Positions 25,688 to 34,759 of a stretch of 64,000 nt of DNA are shown here, piece after piece; the first letter of the stretch is position 1, and every line of letters begins with the position of its first letter. Both the position numbers and the translations under genes were made by a program. The notes beneath the pieces are model-generated. The model was given only the letters and a program-made list of their open reading frames with translations, was not told where the DNA came from and searched no databases. Source of the DNA: J027 sp965215855 (GTDB lineage: Bacteria > Chloroflexota > Anaerolineae > Aggregatilineales > J027); assembly GCA_965215855.1 (NCBI GenBank), contig CBDCER010000003.1, positions 310,001 through 374,000 on the forward strand. The letters run 5' to 3'.

Positions 25688-27979
25688 ATGCGGCGCTCTT
25701 TCATTGGCAATATCGTAATCCTGTTCATGATCTTGACCGTCTTGTTGAGCGGAGCGGATCACGTTTTTGCCCAGTGCAGCGGCGGTTACACCTGTCACTA
25801 CAATTGCCCCACCCGTTGTTATTGCAATGGAGTGACACAAGGCGATGATTATCCCTGTCGGGACAGCCAACCGGGTTGTAGCTATGAAACCCGGCGTGAG
25901 AACTGTCTGGGGCAGCGGGACATTGGGTGTGGCTTCTTTCCAGATTGTGAAATGATCCCCGACACCCAGGGTTGCCAATTCTATTCTGGAAGCTGTAGCG
26001 CCAGCGGGCCAAGTTGTGGCGATGGCAACTGCGACCCTGGTGAAACCAGTGCCACGTGCCCGGCAGATTGTGGCATCTGTCCACCCGGGTTTATCTACTG
26101 CAGTAGCTGTATCAATGGCTGCCGGTCAGCCTCACAATCCTGCCAGGATCATATCAACAACGAATGTGGAACAGGTGGGCCCGCGTTTTGTGAAACCATC
26201 ACCAGCCAGGAGCGAGCAACCGAATGTGGCGGGTACTGCGCTGGAGCCTGTCAGCGTGGTTATTGGCGGCGAGACTTAAGTGCGGCTTGCACACCTGAAA
26301 TTCAGGCGACCAACCCGTTGTGTTCGTGTGGCACAATCTGTGTTTTTGACCCGACCTGTGGCTCCTGCTCGGCTCCCTACTGTGGGCAAGCCAACAGTTG
26401 CGGAGGTTACTGTTCAGATACTGACAATGGCACACCAGGCACGGTTAACCTGACGCCGCCGGATGGCGGACAGGTGTTCCTCAATGCAGATGGAACCATT
26501 ACCCTATCCTGGTCAGCCGCCAGCAAAGCCGATCTTTATCGCATTCAACTCTATCCGCAAACGGGCAGTCTGGGATGCAGCCATCCCAACGCCCTGTGCC
26601 GAGATCAGGCTGCACGTACTCTGACCTATACGCCACGTCCCGAAGATGGCAACCGCTACACACTGCATGTGCAGCCCATCAACACCACCTGCGATAATGA
26701 TTATGGCAGCGTCGTCACGTCCAACTTCACGATTTTCACCACCATCAGCGGAGCTTTTTACCTGGATACCGGGCAAGACGCAGCTTTTGCAGGGGATTTC
26801 TGTACATCACCAACTGCTATTCCAGGTGAAGCGGGAACTGGTGCTGCGCTGGGTATTGAAGGCGAGTACAGTTCATACCAGGGCGTGATTGCTGGTGCAA
26901 TACCGGGTGTCGCCCAACCCTATCAAGTTGATGCCCCCTGGTGGCCGCCACTCGCTAACAATATCGTGACCCTGGCGCCGGGTGTGACTGGCACGGGAAT
27001 GCCCTATGTCTGCACCTGTCCGGTGGGCTGTCAATATAGCGGGATTCCAGCGCCGCAAGCGAATCTGAACTTCTACCTCATTGACCTGGATCTCTCCAAC
27101 GCGGGCTGGTGGCAAGTTCAAAATGCCAACGTCATGGCCGAAGCGACAACGGGTACAGCTTTGCTGACTCAAGTTCCCTATGATACTTGTACTGAAGACC
27201 TAACCTGTACGCCAGCGATGATTGCTCAAGACATAGTTGGTAAACCGGATAGTGCTGGTATTGCCATCACCGGTGGTGGTCGCATCGACACAACAGACGA
27301 AACTGGCTACCAGACCGGCTATGTGACTGAGCGCACCCCACAAGTATTTGCCACTGGCACACAAGCCCATATCCGCGAGAACTACGACCACTTTTACCGT
27401 CGGTATAGTATGGGACGTAATCCATCAGATGACTTTACAGGTACTGCTAGTGATGCCCGGAAACCCAGCCATCCCCCCGTCAATGGCCGCGCTTATTTTC
27501 ACGCCGGTGACATGACCATCCAAAGCTCCTGGCTAATCCAGGCTGGTGAACAGTTCGTGGTCTTCGTAGATGGCAACCTGACCTTGAGTGACCTTACCGG
27601 TGTAGAACAACTCATCCAGGTAGAGCCAGGCGGATTTCTGGCTTTCATTGTATCGGGAGATATCACGGTGGCGTCGAGTATTGGCAACAGTAACCTTGAT
27701 GATACGACTGCCAACATCGAGGGCGTTTTTATCGCGGATGGTGTATTGACTGTGCAAAGTCGCGGTGAGGCTGCTGGTGGTGATGACCGTTTTGTGGGCA
27801 CAGGGACGTTTGTGGGCTGGAGTGGCGTGCAGTTGCAGCGAGATTTCTCGGATGGAGCCACGCGCAAAGCCGAAAACAACACCCGTCCCGTCGAATTGTT
27901 TGTCTACCGGCCTGATTTTGTGTTGAACGCTCCCGAGCGTATGAAGACTCCTCGCTACATCTGGCAAGAAACGAATTAA
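25688..27979 (+). CDS. Large Cys-rich secreted protein
   Basis: A 763-residue protein from the ATG at 25688, where a signal peptide starts (MRRSFIGNIVILFMILTVLL ... VFAQ). Residues ~25-230 are densely Cys-rich and include GDGNCDPGETSATCPADCG and CSSCINGCRSASQSCQDHI, a module repeated in the 222-residue protein at 29640. A fibronectin-like or Ig-like segment follows (NLTPPDGGQVFLNADGTITL). The C-terminal 250 residues contain beta-helix-like GDMTIQSSWLIQAGEQFVVF and VDGNLTLSDLTGV. Function unknown; surface or matrix role likely. In-frame sequence extends to 25559 but lacks a better start. Confidence 0.7.
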   Translation: MRRSFIGNIVILFMILTVLLSGADHVFAQCSGGYTCHYNCPTRCYCNGVTQGDDYPCRDSQPGCSYETRRENCLGQRDIGCGFFPDCEMIPDTQGCQFYSGSCSASGPSCGDGNCDPGETSATCPADCGICPPGFIYCSSCINGCRSASQSCQDHINNECGTGGPAFCETITSQERATECGGYCAGACQRGYWRRDLSAACTPEIQATNPLCSCGTICVFDPTCGSCSAPYCGQANSCGGYCSDTDNGTPGTVNLTPPDGGQVFLNADGTITLSWSAASKADLYRIQLYPQTGSLGCSHPNALCRDQAARTLTYTPRPEDGNRYTLHVQPINTTCDNDYGSVVTSNFTIFTTISGAFYLDTGQDAAFAGDFCTSPTAIPGEAGTGAALGIEGEYSSYQGVIAGAIPGVAQPYQVDAPWWPPLANNIVTLAPGVTGTGMPYVCTCPVGCQYSGIPAPQANLNFYLIDLDLSNAGWWQVQNANVMAEATTGTALLTQVPYDTCTEDLTCTPAMIAQDIVGKPDSAGIAITGGGRIDTTDETGYQTGYVTERTPQVFATGTQAHIRENYDHFYRRYSMGRNPSDDFTGTASDARKPSHPPVNGRAYFHAGDMTIQSSWLIQAGEQFVVFVDGNLTLSDLTGVEQLIQVEPGGFLAFIVSGDITVASSIGNSNLDDTTANIEGVFIADGVLTVQSRGEAAGGDDRFVGTGTFVGWSGVQLQRDFSDGATRKAENNTRPVELFVYRPDFVLNAPERMKTPRYIWQETN

Positions 27980-28200
27980 CGCTTCGGCTTGGTATCTTCT
28001 GGCAAGGTCAGCCCAAAGTAGAACCCCAATTGGTGTTGTTCACCATATTCGCAGATTTCACGAGTAATGCGGTTGTTACACTCCAGGATCAAAACCGTCA
28101 CACGCCCGCGTTTCTGGCGGACTTTGCGGGCGAACTCATTGAGCGTGTCGATCAATTGGGTCTGAGTTGTCTTCGCTGTTTTTGACATCAGGCGCACCAT
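27976..28200 (-). CDS. Small basic protein downstream of radA
   Basis: A 74-residue protein from the ATG at 28200 (28188 is an alternative). Lysine/arginine-rich with a central KRGRVTVLILECNNRITREI that looks like an alpha/beta fold. It lies 40 nt after radA on the same strand, so it is probably co-transcribed; its stop overlaps that of the convergent Cys-rich gene. No family is recognised. Confidence 0.5.
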   Translation of the reverse strand: MVRLMSKTAKTTQTQLIDTLNEFARKVRQKRGRVTVLILECNNRITREICEYGEQHQLGFYFGLTLPEDTKPKR

Positions 28201-28240
28201 AACACACCACCGGGCAAAACACAATCCGCACACTGGCACG

Positions 28241-29626
28241 TCAGAATTTGCGCTGGGCGGCGGGGAGCATGGCGCGGATGGCTTCTTTAAGGCTCTTGAC
28301 CTGCGTCACTTTCAAGGATTTCGGCCAGCGTTCACGGCGTTTGCTCATCGGGATGAGGGCTTGCTTGAAACCCAATTTGGCTGCTTCCCGGAGACGTGGA
28401 ACCAATTGCCCGACCGGACGCAACTCACCACTCAGACCCACTTCGCCAAGCATGACCAGGTTGTTGGGCAGGGCCAGGTCAAAGAAACTGGAAGCCAGTG
28501 CCAGTGCGATAGCGACATCGGCGGCGGGTTCTATGATTTTCAAACCACCAACGACATTGATAAACATGTCATGATCCACCAGTGCCAGCCCACAGCGGCG
28601 GGTCAGTACGGCATTGGTCAAAAGCATCCGGTTGGCGTCGACGCCATTCGAGGTGCGGCGCGGGTTGGCAAAGGGCGCACGGGTATTGAGGGCTTGAATC
28701 TCGACCAGCAAAGGCCGTGAGCCTTCCATGGTGACGGTGATGGCTGATCCTGGCGCATGAGTAGGGCGCTCGGCCAGAAACGCTGCGGAGGGATTAGGAA
28801 CTTCGACCATACCGGCTGACTGCATTTCAAACACCCCGACTTCACTGGTCGCGCCGAAGCGGTTCTTGACGCTCCGCAGCAACCGAAAAAGCTGAAAGGG
28901 ATCACCTTCCAGGTACAGAACAGTATCCACCAGATGTTCGAGAAGTTTTGGCCCGGCCACATCCCCACTTTTGGTGACATGTCCGACTAGAAACACGGTT
29001 GTGCCAGTAACTTTGGCGAAGGCTTGCAAACGTCCGGCACACTCGCGTATCTGGCTGGGATTGCCGGGTGATGAATCCAGCGTGCGGGTGTAGGTCGTCT
29101 GGATAGAATCGACGATCAGGACTGTCGGATTGAGGGTCTGGACTTGATCGAGCATGTTTTCCAGGAGGGTTTCGGTCATCAGGTACAGATCATCGGCAGC
29201 CAATCCCAGGCGTTCAGCGCGAAGTTTGATCTGGGCTGTGCTTTCTTCGCCACTGATATAGAGGACACTGCCAATCTTCCCGGCAATCTGAGCTGCCATC
29301 TGGCTGAGGAGCGTTGTTTTGCCAATACCGGGTTCCCCACCCAACAGAATGACGCTGCCGGGTACAATCCCGCCGCCCAACACGCGATTGAGTTCGCCTA
29401 GCGCCAGCGGCAGGCGGGGCTCGCTATGAGGCACGACATCCGCCAGGCGTTGGGGTAGGCTTTTGGGCATTCCTGACCAGTGACGTTGGCGTTGGGCCGT
29501 GTCGCCTGTATCCGTGATCGTTTCGGTCATCGTGCCGAACTCGCTGCAACCAGGGCAGCGACCATAGGCTTTGGGGGATTGGTATTGACAGGTTTGGCAG
29601 GTGAAACTGGCGGAAGGTTTGGGCAC
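28241..29626 (-). CDS. radA: DNA repair protein RadA
   Basis: A 461-residue RecA-family ATPase of bacterial RadA/Sms type, which promotes branch migration in recombinational repair. N-terminal four-Cys zinc finger (CQTCQYQSPKAYGRCPGC), Walker A GGEPGIGKTTLLSQ, Walker B LIVDSIQT, the RadA-specific KNRFG motif (VKNRFGATSEVGVFEM) and a C-terminal Lon-like domain (LALASSFFDLALPNNLVMLG). Length is normal and the gene is intact. This is normally a core chromosomal gene and hints that this part of the window is chromosomal. Confidence 0.96.
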   Translation of the reverse strand: MPKPSASFTCQTCQYQSPKAYGRCPGCSEFGTMTETITDTGDTAQRQRHWSGMPKSLPQRLADVVPHSEPRLPLALGELNRVLGGGIVPGSVILLGGEPGIGKTTLLSQMAAQIAGKIGSVLYISGEESTAQIKLRAERLGLAADDLYLMTETLLENMLDQVQTLNPTVLIVDSIQTTYTRTLDSSPGNPSQIRECAGRLQAFAKVTGTTVFLVGHVTKSGDVAGPKLLEHLVDTVLYLEGDPFQLFRLLRSVKNRFGATSEVGVFEMQSAGMVEVPNPSAAFLAERPTHAPGSAITVTMEGSRPLLVEIQALNTRAPFANPRRTSNGVDANRMLLTNAVLTRRCGLALVDHDMFINVVGGLKIIEPAADVAIALALASSFFDLALPNNLVMLGEVGLSGELRPVGQLVPRLREAAKLGFKQALIPMSKRRERWPKSLKVTQVKSLKEAIRAMLPAAQRKF

Positions 29627-29639
29627 ACCTTGGATTATA

Positions 29640-30308
29640 TCATGTGGGTGAAAGCGACGCCCTGATGCGCTTCGCTTTCAGGTCATCGCGGAGCCTAACG
29701 GCTCCAGCCCCACATCCACCAGGTGGAGCATCACAAACCGGAATCCCGCCTCCACATTCATTGTCGATATGATCAGCACATGATTGGCTATTGGATCGGC
29801 AGGCGTTGATACAGCCGCCACAAAAGGTATAACCGGCTGAGCAGGTGGTTGGACAGTCAGCCGGACAGTTAGTGGCATTTTCGTCGGCGTCACAGGTGCC
29901 GTTGCCGCAGAGGTCTGCGCCGCCGCCGCTGCACCAATCACAGTCACCAGCAATAAGCTCGGCACCCAGTCCAGCACAGCCAGACCAAGTGTCTTCACAC
30001 TGAACAGCATTACCACCCACGCAGTTTTTAACAAAAAATCCGTCGCACTCGCTGCGGGTGGCGGTGCAAGTGCCCCAGCCGTTGAAATCGCATTCTAAGT
30101 CGTCCGAGCAATCATAGTTATGGTTGCCAGTACAGACATCAAATGTTTGACAGAAACCGCACACATATGAGCCTTGGCAAGAGTCAGCTGGTGAGCAACT
30201 ACCACCCCCTTCACCCTCGACTGCAGCTTGAATAGGTACTGGTGAAAAATTGATCACCAAAAATAATCCTACCAGTCCAAGTATCACCTGTTTGAGAGAA
30301 AAACGCAT
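29640..30308 (-). CDS. Cys-rich secreted protein
   Basis: A 222-residue protein with a signal peptide (MRFSLKQVILGLVGLFLVI ... IQAA) and many cysteines. Residues ~130-190 (CGNGTCDADENATNCPADC ... CINACRSNSQSCADHI) closely match a module in the 763-residue protein at 25688, so the two are related and may act together at the surface. Calcium- or disulfide-stabilised repeats are possible. The last ~25 residues are basic and unlike the rest. It lies just upstream of radA on the same strand. Confidence 0.7.
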   Translation of the reverse strand: MRFSLKQVILGLVGLFLVINFSPVPIQAAVEGEGGGSCSPADSCQGSYVCGFCQTFDVCTGNHNYDCSDDLECDFNGWGTCTATRSECDGFFVKNCVGGNAVQCEDTWSGCAGLGAELIAGDCDWCSGGGADLCGNGTCDADENATNCPADCPTTCSAGYTFCGGCINACRSNSQSCADHIDNECGGGIPVCDAPPGGCGAGAVRLRDDLKAKRIRASLSPT

Positions 30309-30350
30309 ACACCCATAATCTCAGAGATTATGCTTGAGGTAAAGGCTGAA

Positions 30351-31544
30351 TTATTGACTGTTTGGAGGTTGAGGAGTGGTCATTTCGACACCAGTCAAGC
30401 CAAAAGTTTCTTGAACATTTTCTGCTGTGGTTATAGGGAACTGATACTGTCCTCCAGGATGTCTTGGCAGGAACGGAGCAAGTGCTTCTACTTCTTGACC
30501 TGTGAATAAGTGAAATTGACCAGACAGTGCGGTAGCTGCCAAGTATGCCGCATCAATGAACCCGTCTCCCAAACTTCCAGCATCTTCGCCTCTAAAAATC
30601 AAGTACTGAGTCAGTGATCCATCAGGGTTCATAACAACGAAAGCTGCTCTAGAAAGTCTCTGAGTTCTCTCCCCAATCTCAAAATAACTCCCCTCAGCTT
30701 CCAGTCTATCCAGCAGCTCATCGATTTTGGCTATGCGATCTGATAAGTTTTCTAGCCCTTCAAATTCTTCTGGGAACATGTCGAACAGCATTTGAGTGAA
30801 ATCACTCCGCCAAATGGTTTCTTGCATGACTGGTGGGTACTCATTGACTGAAATAGTCAATTCGACACTGTTGCCTTGCCTATCATGAACAGTGATGGTT
30901 CGACCTTCTTCGCCCACTGTACTCACTACCTCTTGGCGGAAGTTCTGGACATACTCAACTTGACCTTCCAAGGTCATCCAGACGCCATACTCGATGTCTG
31001 GATTGGTAGTGGTGGCTCGTACATCAATAGCAGTGTAGGGAATTGGTTGTCGAACAACTAGGCCTGGATTTGCATCGGCTAGTTCATTAATTTCGGGAGT
31101 CCAGACCCAAATATCTTCGATACCAAAGTCACTACCTTCAGGCATAGAAGCCATGGTAACTACTTCAGCCGGTCTCTCCCCTCTCGGGCCCAGCACCACT
31201 CCTGACTCATCTACAAATTGACTGTTTTCAGCGTCATAAGTGGCCGAGCCATCTAGTACTATTTGTTGTAGTTCTGGACTGAGTTCATCAAAGGCGGTTA
31301 TGAAAGCATCAATGTTTTCTGGCTCAATCTCGTTAATGGCCGCTGCAAACTCTTCGATGTTTTCCTCACCGACCAGTTCAATCCCGCGTGTGTAGAGTTC
31401 CTCAGAAATATCGAGTTCTTCCCAAGGATTGGGCATTGGGGTGGGGTCAGATTGAGCCTGGGTTGGGGAATGTCCCAGCGCAACAACCAGACTGACCAGC
31501 ACTATCATTGCTAAAACACTCAGACCTACATTCACCAGCTTCAT
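30351..31544 (-). CDS. Secreted protein of unknown function
   Basis: A 397-residue protein with a clear signal peptide (VGLSVLAMIVLVSLVVALG ... TQAQ). The mature part is acidic and helical early (ELDISEELYTRGIELVG), strand-rich in the middle, with a segment YLIFRGEDAGSLGDGFIDAAYL near residue 320. No family is recognised. Divergent from the primase gene at 31610. Confidence 0.65.
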   Translation of the reverse strand: MKLVNVGLSVLAMIVLVSLVVALGHSPTQAQSDPTPMPNPWEELDISEELYTRGIELVGEENIEEFAAAINEIEPENIDAFITAFDELSPELQQIVLDGSATYDAENSQFVDESGVVLGPRGERPAEVVTMASMPEGSDFGIEDIWVWTPEINELADANPGLVVRQPIPYTAIDVRATTTNPDIEYGVWMTLEGQVEYVQNFRQEVVSTVGEEGRTITVHDRQGNSVELTISVNEYPPVMQETIWRSDFTQMLFDMFPEEFEGLENLSDRIAKIDELLDRLEAEGSYFEIGERTQRLSRAAFVVMNPDGSLTQYLIFRGEDAGSLGDGFIDAAYLAATALSGQFHLFTGQEVEALAPFLPRHPGGQYQFPITTAENVQETFGLTGVEMTTPQPPNSQ

Positions 31545-31609
31545 TACATACCACTCCTATTCATACAACCACTTCACAAGGCTATTTAATGATAGCGTAG
31601 AATGGCTTT

Positions 31610-32587
31610 GTGCCACAATGCAAAGAACAAATTTATCTATCAAACCCTGACCGCTGGGAACAACTGGTCGTCCCCTTCAGTGCTACTTTCATCCAGCGCC
31701 AGGATTGTTACCCGCTACAACTGCCTACCGGACGCTACATCTGTGTCAAAAAACGATTGACCATGACCCACGTTATCGACCATATTCAGGGCAAACACAC
31801 GCTGGGAGCCTATGTGCTGGATGCCCGCAGTGTGGCGCGGTGGTTGTGTCTGGATGTCGACCATGATGAGGACTGGTTGGCACTACTTCAATTGGCTGAA
31901 GTGCTGCACCAGGACAATATCCCAGCCTATCTGGAAACTTCACGTCGCGGTGGGCATTTATGGCTCTTTACCCCACCGCTATCTGGCTCAGATATTCGCC
32001 GCTTTGGAACAACGCTACTCAAACAACACGGTCTGCCCGCCTGCATCGAATTGTATCCCAAACAAGATCAGCTCAAGACCGGCCCAGGCTCGCTGGTGCG
32101 CCTGCCGCTGGGCATTCATCGCAAAACGGGTAAACGCTATCACTTCATTCAATTGAACGGCACGCCCCTGGCACCCACCATCCGCGAACAGGTCGCGGTT
32201 TTGAGCCGGCCGCGCCGTGTACCACGCCCGTTTATCGACCATATCCTGCTTCAATCTATTGAATCGCAGCCAACATTGCCGCTTCAATCAATTGAAGTAT
32301 CCCCCATTGATGGAAAACACCTCTCGGAGCGCATCAAAGCCGCCATTTCCGTGCGATATTTTGTCAGTCGGTATGTGGAGTTGAATGGACGCAATGTCGG
32401 AAAATGCCCCTTTCACGATGACCAGCATCCCTCATTCGGCGTCAATGAGCAGGAGAACTACTGGAGTTGTTGGGCGGGTTGCGGCGGTGGCAGCGTCATC
32501 GACTTCTGGAGTCGCTGGCGCGAGAAACAGGGACAAGATGGCAGCTTTACGGCTACTATCACGGACCTGGCCCAAATGCTATTCTGA
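31610..32587 (+). CDS. Archaeo-eukaryotic-type primase with C-terminal CHC2 zinc finger
   Basis: A 325-residue protein with GTG start. Residues ~75-200 carry the AEP primase hallmarks: CLDVDHDED (catalytic acidic pair), LETSRRGGHLWLF, and KTGPGSLVRLPLGIHRKTG with a basic nucleotide-binding stretch. Residues ~255-300 form a CHC2-like zinc finger (KCPFHDDQHPSFGVNEQ ... WSCWAGCGGGSVIDF) as in DnaG. The combination makes RNA or DNA primers and is typical of plasmids, phages and integrative elements. It is followed by an ATPase and a ribbon-helix-helix-like gene, suggesting a replication module. Confidence 0.85.
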   Translation: MPQCKEQIYLSNPDRWEQLVVPFSATFIQRQDCYPLQLPTGRYICVKKRLTMTHVIDHIQGKHTLGAYVLDARSVARWLCLDVDHDEDWLALLQLAEVLHQDNIPAYLETSRRGGHLWLFTPPLSGSDIRRFGTTLLKQHGLPACIELYPKQDQLKTGPGSLVRLPLGIHRKTGKRYHFIQLNGTPLAPTIREQVAVLSRPRRVPRPFIDHILLQSIESQPTLPLQSIEVSPIDGKHLSERIKAAISVRYFVSRYVELNGRNVGKCPFHDDQHPSFGVNEQENYWSCWAGCGGGSVIDFWSRWREKQGQDGSFTATITDLAQMLF

Positions 32588-32602
32588 TGCAGTTTTTGCC
32601 AG

Positions 32603-32630
32603 TTGACACACCCTAGGCGTGTATTATGCT
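32603..32630 (+). promoter_or_regulatory. Sigma-A-type promoter for the ATPase gene
   Basis: TTGACA (32603-32608), 16-nt spacer, TATGCT (32625-32630). It ends 42 nt before the ATG at 32673, just upstream of the operator-like site. Confidence 0.55.
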
Positions 32631-32639
32631 GTCCATATG

Positions 32640-32664
32640 TCATAAAGTCAGCGTGTCAGACACA
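32640..32664 (+). promoter_or_regulatory. Operator-like site shared with 48152-48177
   Basis: TCATAAAGTCAGCGTGT followed by CAGACAC: a conserved block ending in a GTGTCAGACAC palindrome, located between promoter and start codon. The same block, differing at few bases, precedes the second ssb gene. Confidence 0.5.
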
Positions 32665-32672
32665 AGGACAGC

Positions 32673-33512
32673 ATGTATCGAAACTTCTTCAATCTCCAGG
32701 AAAACCCCTTCACCACATCCCCAGATCCACGTTTTTTCTACCTGGCTCCCAACCATGCCGAGAGCGTCGCCAAGTGCGAGTATGCTATCCGTAACAAAAG
32801 TGGTCTGGCAGTAGTCTATGGCGATGTGGGAACCGGTAAAACAACCATCTTGAACGAGTTGAAGCGCCGTTTTGATGAAGATCAGTACACCATCGCCGAA
32901 CTCAATTACACCAACCAGAGCAGCGATACTGCTTTGCTTAAGTCTGTTGTGGCCGAATTTGGCCTACCACCAACCCGCACCAAACAACGCGCCTTCGATA
33001 GGCTACAGGAGTTCCTGGCACGCGAAGTAGCGCAGGGTCGCACGCCCTTGTTGCTGGTGGATGAAGCCCAGGACTTGGGTTACAGCATTCGCCAAGACCG
33101 TGACAAACTGGGCCTCATAAAAGTTCTGACCAACATGATGTTGAGCAACGAACGCCTGTTGCAGGTCATCCTCTTCGGGCAGCTCGAACTGATCCAGCAA
33201 CTCAAAAGTCGCCGCGCCCTGATGAGCCGCGTGGCCCAATTTGGTATTCTTTCTCCCTTGACACGCCGCCGGGCGGTGGAGATGATGGAACATCGCTGGC
33301 AAACGGCAGGTGGTACGCTGCCCCTGCCCATTGATGACGACGCAATCACCCAGATCTACGAAGCGACCAAAGGGCTGCCCCGCGACATTGTGAAAGTCGC
33401 TAATTCGGCCTTCACGCACGCTTTTGCCAATAAGCTGGAACAAGCCACCATCGAGAGTGCCCGTTACGCCATTGAAGAGCATCATCTGGTGGAAACGAGT
33501 CATGTCGAATAA
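32673..33512 (+). CDS. ExeA/TnsC-like AAA ATPase
   Basis: A 279-residue ATPase starting MYRNFFNLQENPF, the N-terminal signature of ExeA/MSHA/TniB-type proteins. Walker A GDVGTGKTT, Walker B LLLVDEAQDL and sensor-like LSPLTRRRAVEMMEHRW are present, with a C-terminal winged-helix-like segment. Relatives load transposases or drive secretion and plasmid functions; here it lies in a replication/maintenance module next to a ribbon-helix-helix-like protein, so a partition or mobility role is possible. The stop overlaps the next gene by 11 nt. Confidence 0.8.
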   Translation: MYRNFFNLQENPFTTSPDPRFFYLAPNHAESVAKCEYAIRNKSGLAVVYGDVGTGKTTILNELKRRFDEDQYTIAELNYTNQSSDTALLKSVVAEFGLPPTRTKQRAFDRLQEFLAREVAQGRTPLLLVDEAQDLGYSIRQDRDKLGLIKVLTNMMLSNERLLQVILFGQLELIQQLKSRRALMSRVAQFGILSPLTRRRAVEMMEHRWQTAGGTLPLPIDDDAITQIYEATKGLPRDIVKVANSAFTHAFANKLEQATIESARYAIEEHHLVETSHVE

Positions 33513-33939
33513 GTCCATCGCCGTTTACGCCCAGGCCATGCAGCGCCAAAAGGAGGAAGAACAGGCCCAGAGCCAATCTAATCCTGTTGAGAAATCTGGT
33601 GATGCAAGACATGCAAGACAGGCAAGCTCCGCAATACCTGAAAGTTCTGCCAGACATGCCAGCTCTGCCATACCTGAAAGACATGATTTACCATTGGATG
33701 ACACACTTGAAGCGTTCATCTCGACGACGTTCGGGATGAAATCGTCGCACGCAGTCAACTTCCGGTGTCCACCCGAACTGAATACAGCCATTGACGCAGT
33801 ATTACCGCACGCCGAAATCCAGGCCGGGACACGTATTTCCAAGACTCGTGTCTTCGTATTTGCTTTGGCCTATGCCTTATGGGATTTCCACCACAACGGG
33901 CCAGAGAGCCAACTCGTGGCCTTCTTCAAAAAATCGTAA
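33502..33939 (+). CDS. Ribbon-helix-helix-like DNA-binding protein
   Basis: A 145-residue protein starting inside the end of the ATPase gene. Residues ~30-60 contain a short duplicated segment (SSAIPESSARHASSAIPERH). The C-terminal half (HAVNFRCPPELNTAIDAVL ... SKTRVFVFALAYALWDF) fits a strand-helix-helix (RHH) fold as in plasmid partition and antitoxin repressors. Part of the 3' end is repeated as a remnant at 34496. The DNA of its own middle part belongs to a short repeat family, so it may bind those repeats; this is inference. Confidence 0.55.
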   Translation: MSNKSIAVYAQAMQRQKEEEQAQSQSNPVEKSGDARHARQASSAIPESSARHASSAIPERHDLPLDDTLEAFISTTFGMKSSHAVNFRCPPELNTAIDAVLPHAEIQAGTRISKTRVFVFALAYALWDFHHNGPESQLVAFFKKS

Positions 33940-34010
33940 TGATTGTATTGCAGTGCAAGACATGCCAGCATGGCTGGCAATCCAGCCCGAAAGACATGAG
34001 CTTGTCTTGA
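33850..34010 (+). repeat. Repeat unit: 3' end of the RHH gene plus palindromic AAGACATGCCAGC motif
   Basis: Contains the end of the RHH-like gene, then GTGCAAGACATGCCAGCATG followed by GCTGGCAATC, whose centre GCCAGCATGGCTGGC is a perfect palindrome, and GAAAGACATGA. The same run, diverged, recurs at 34496-34660 and once more at 34695-34725. Confidence 0.6.
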
Positions 34011-34044
34011 TTTATTATGCTCAAAACACGAGTAATCTCGGGGG

Positions 34045-34311
34045 CTATCGACGCTTTTTTTTGAGACGAGCAATTTTCTTGGTCAGTTGTCCCTTCTCCT
34101 CAATAAGTCGCCCATTTTCTTCAATGAGATAGCTGATAATCCGTGTTTGCTTGGCTACTTTGCTTTTTAAGGTCTTGACCATGTGTGCAAGGTTTTCGGG
34201 ATCATCTGCTTCGCCATCCGTTGCCTGTTCCCCATGAATGATATGGTGGAGCATTTTGAAGGGAAACAGGAGTAAATTGACAAGAAGCTGGCGGGCATAC
34301 GCTTTGAACAT
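34045..34311 (-). CDS. Small membrane-associated coiled-coil protein
   Basis: An 88-residue protein: amphipathic or membrane N-terminus (LLVNLLLFPFKMLHHIIHG) and a long charged coiled coil (LKSKVAKQTRIISYLIEEN, LIEEKGQLTKKIARLKKKRR). GAAAGG precedes the ATG. It lies between two copies of a direct repeat, so it could be lost or gained by recombination. No family is recognised. Confidence 0.5.
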   Translation of the reverse strand: MFKAYARQLLVNLLLFPFKMLHHIIHGEQATDGEADDPENLAHMVKTLKSKVAKQTRIISYLIEENGRLIEEKGQLTKKIARLKKKRR

Positions 34312-34495
34312 TGTAGCCTTTCATCAGGAAGCTGTGTCTCGCCTCTCAGGTACTGAATTATGATGGCACTGGCTTTTACAAGGTGGGCAATCATGAGCCT
34401 GCTATTTAATATAATCTAACCATAGGGATAATCACCCATCCCCACTGGTAACAGCAGACCTATGTAGACCAGGACACACATCTCCAGAACCTGGG

Positions 34496-34728
34496 TTTTC
34501 GTCTTTACGTTGACCTGTATCCTATGGGATTTCCACCACAACAGGTCAGAGCGCCAGCTCGTTGCCTTTTTCAAGAATGGCAACTCTGTGTTGAATGTAT
34601 TGCATGTATAGCGGTGCAAGACCTGCTTTGCCAGAAAGACATGAATGTCTTGCAATACAAGTATGTCATGCAAGTATTGCTAGTCTGGCACGGCAAGCAA
34701 GACATGCCAGCATGACTGGCAATTTAGA
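34496..34728 (+). pseudogene. Degenerate second copy of the RHH gene 3' end and its repeats
   Basis: CCTATGGGATTTCCACCACA with AGGTCAGAG..CAGCTCGTTGCC matches the 3' end of the RHH-like gene at 33870-33930 with several changes. Downstream, GTGCAAGAC, GAAAGACATGA and CAAGACATGCCAGCATG repeat the flanking motif. There is no complete frame; it is the relic of a duplication of about 160 bp followed by an extra repeat unit. Confidence 0.6.
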
Positions 34729-34759
34729 CGTTGACATCAAGCTTTTTGGGATGTTTTAG

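Noticed and set aside
34416..34673. 85-residue minus-strand frame
   Set aside because: It is antisense to the degenerate duplicate of the RHH gene end and its repeats.
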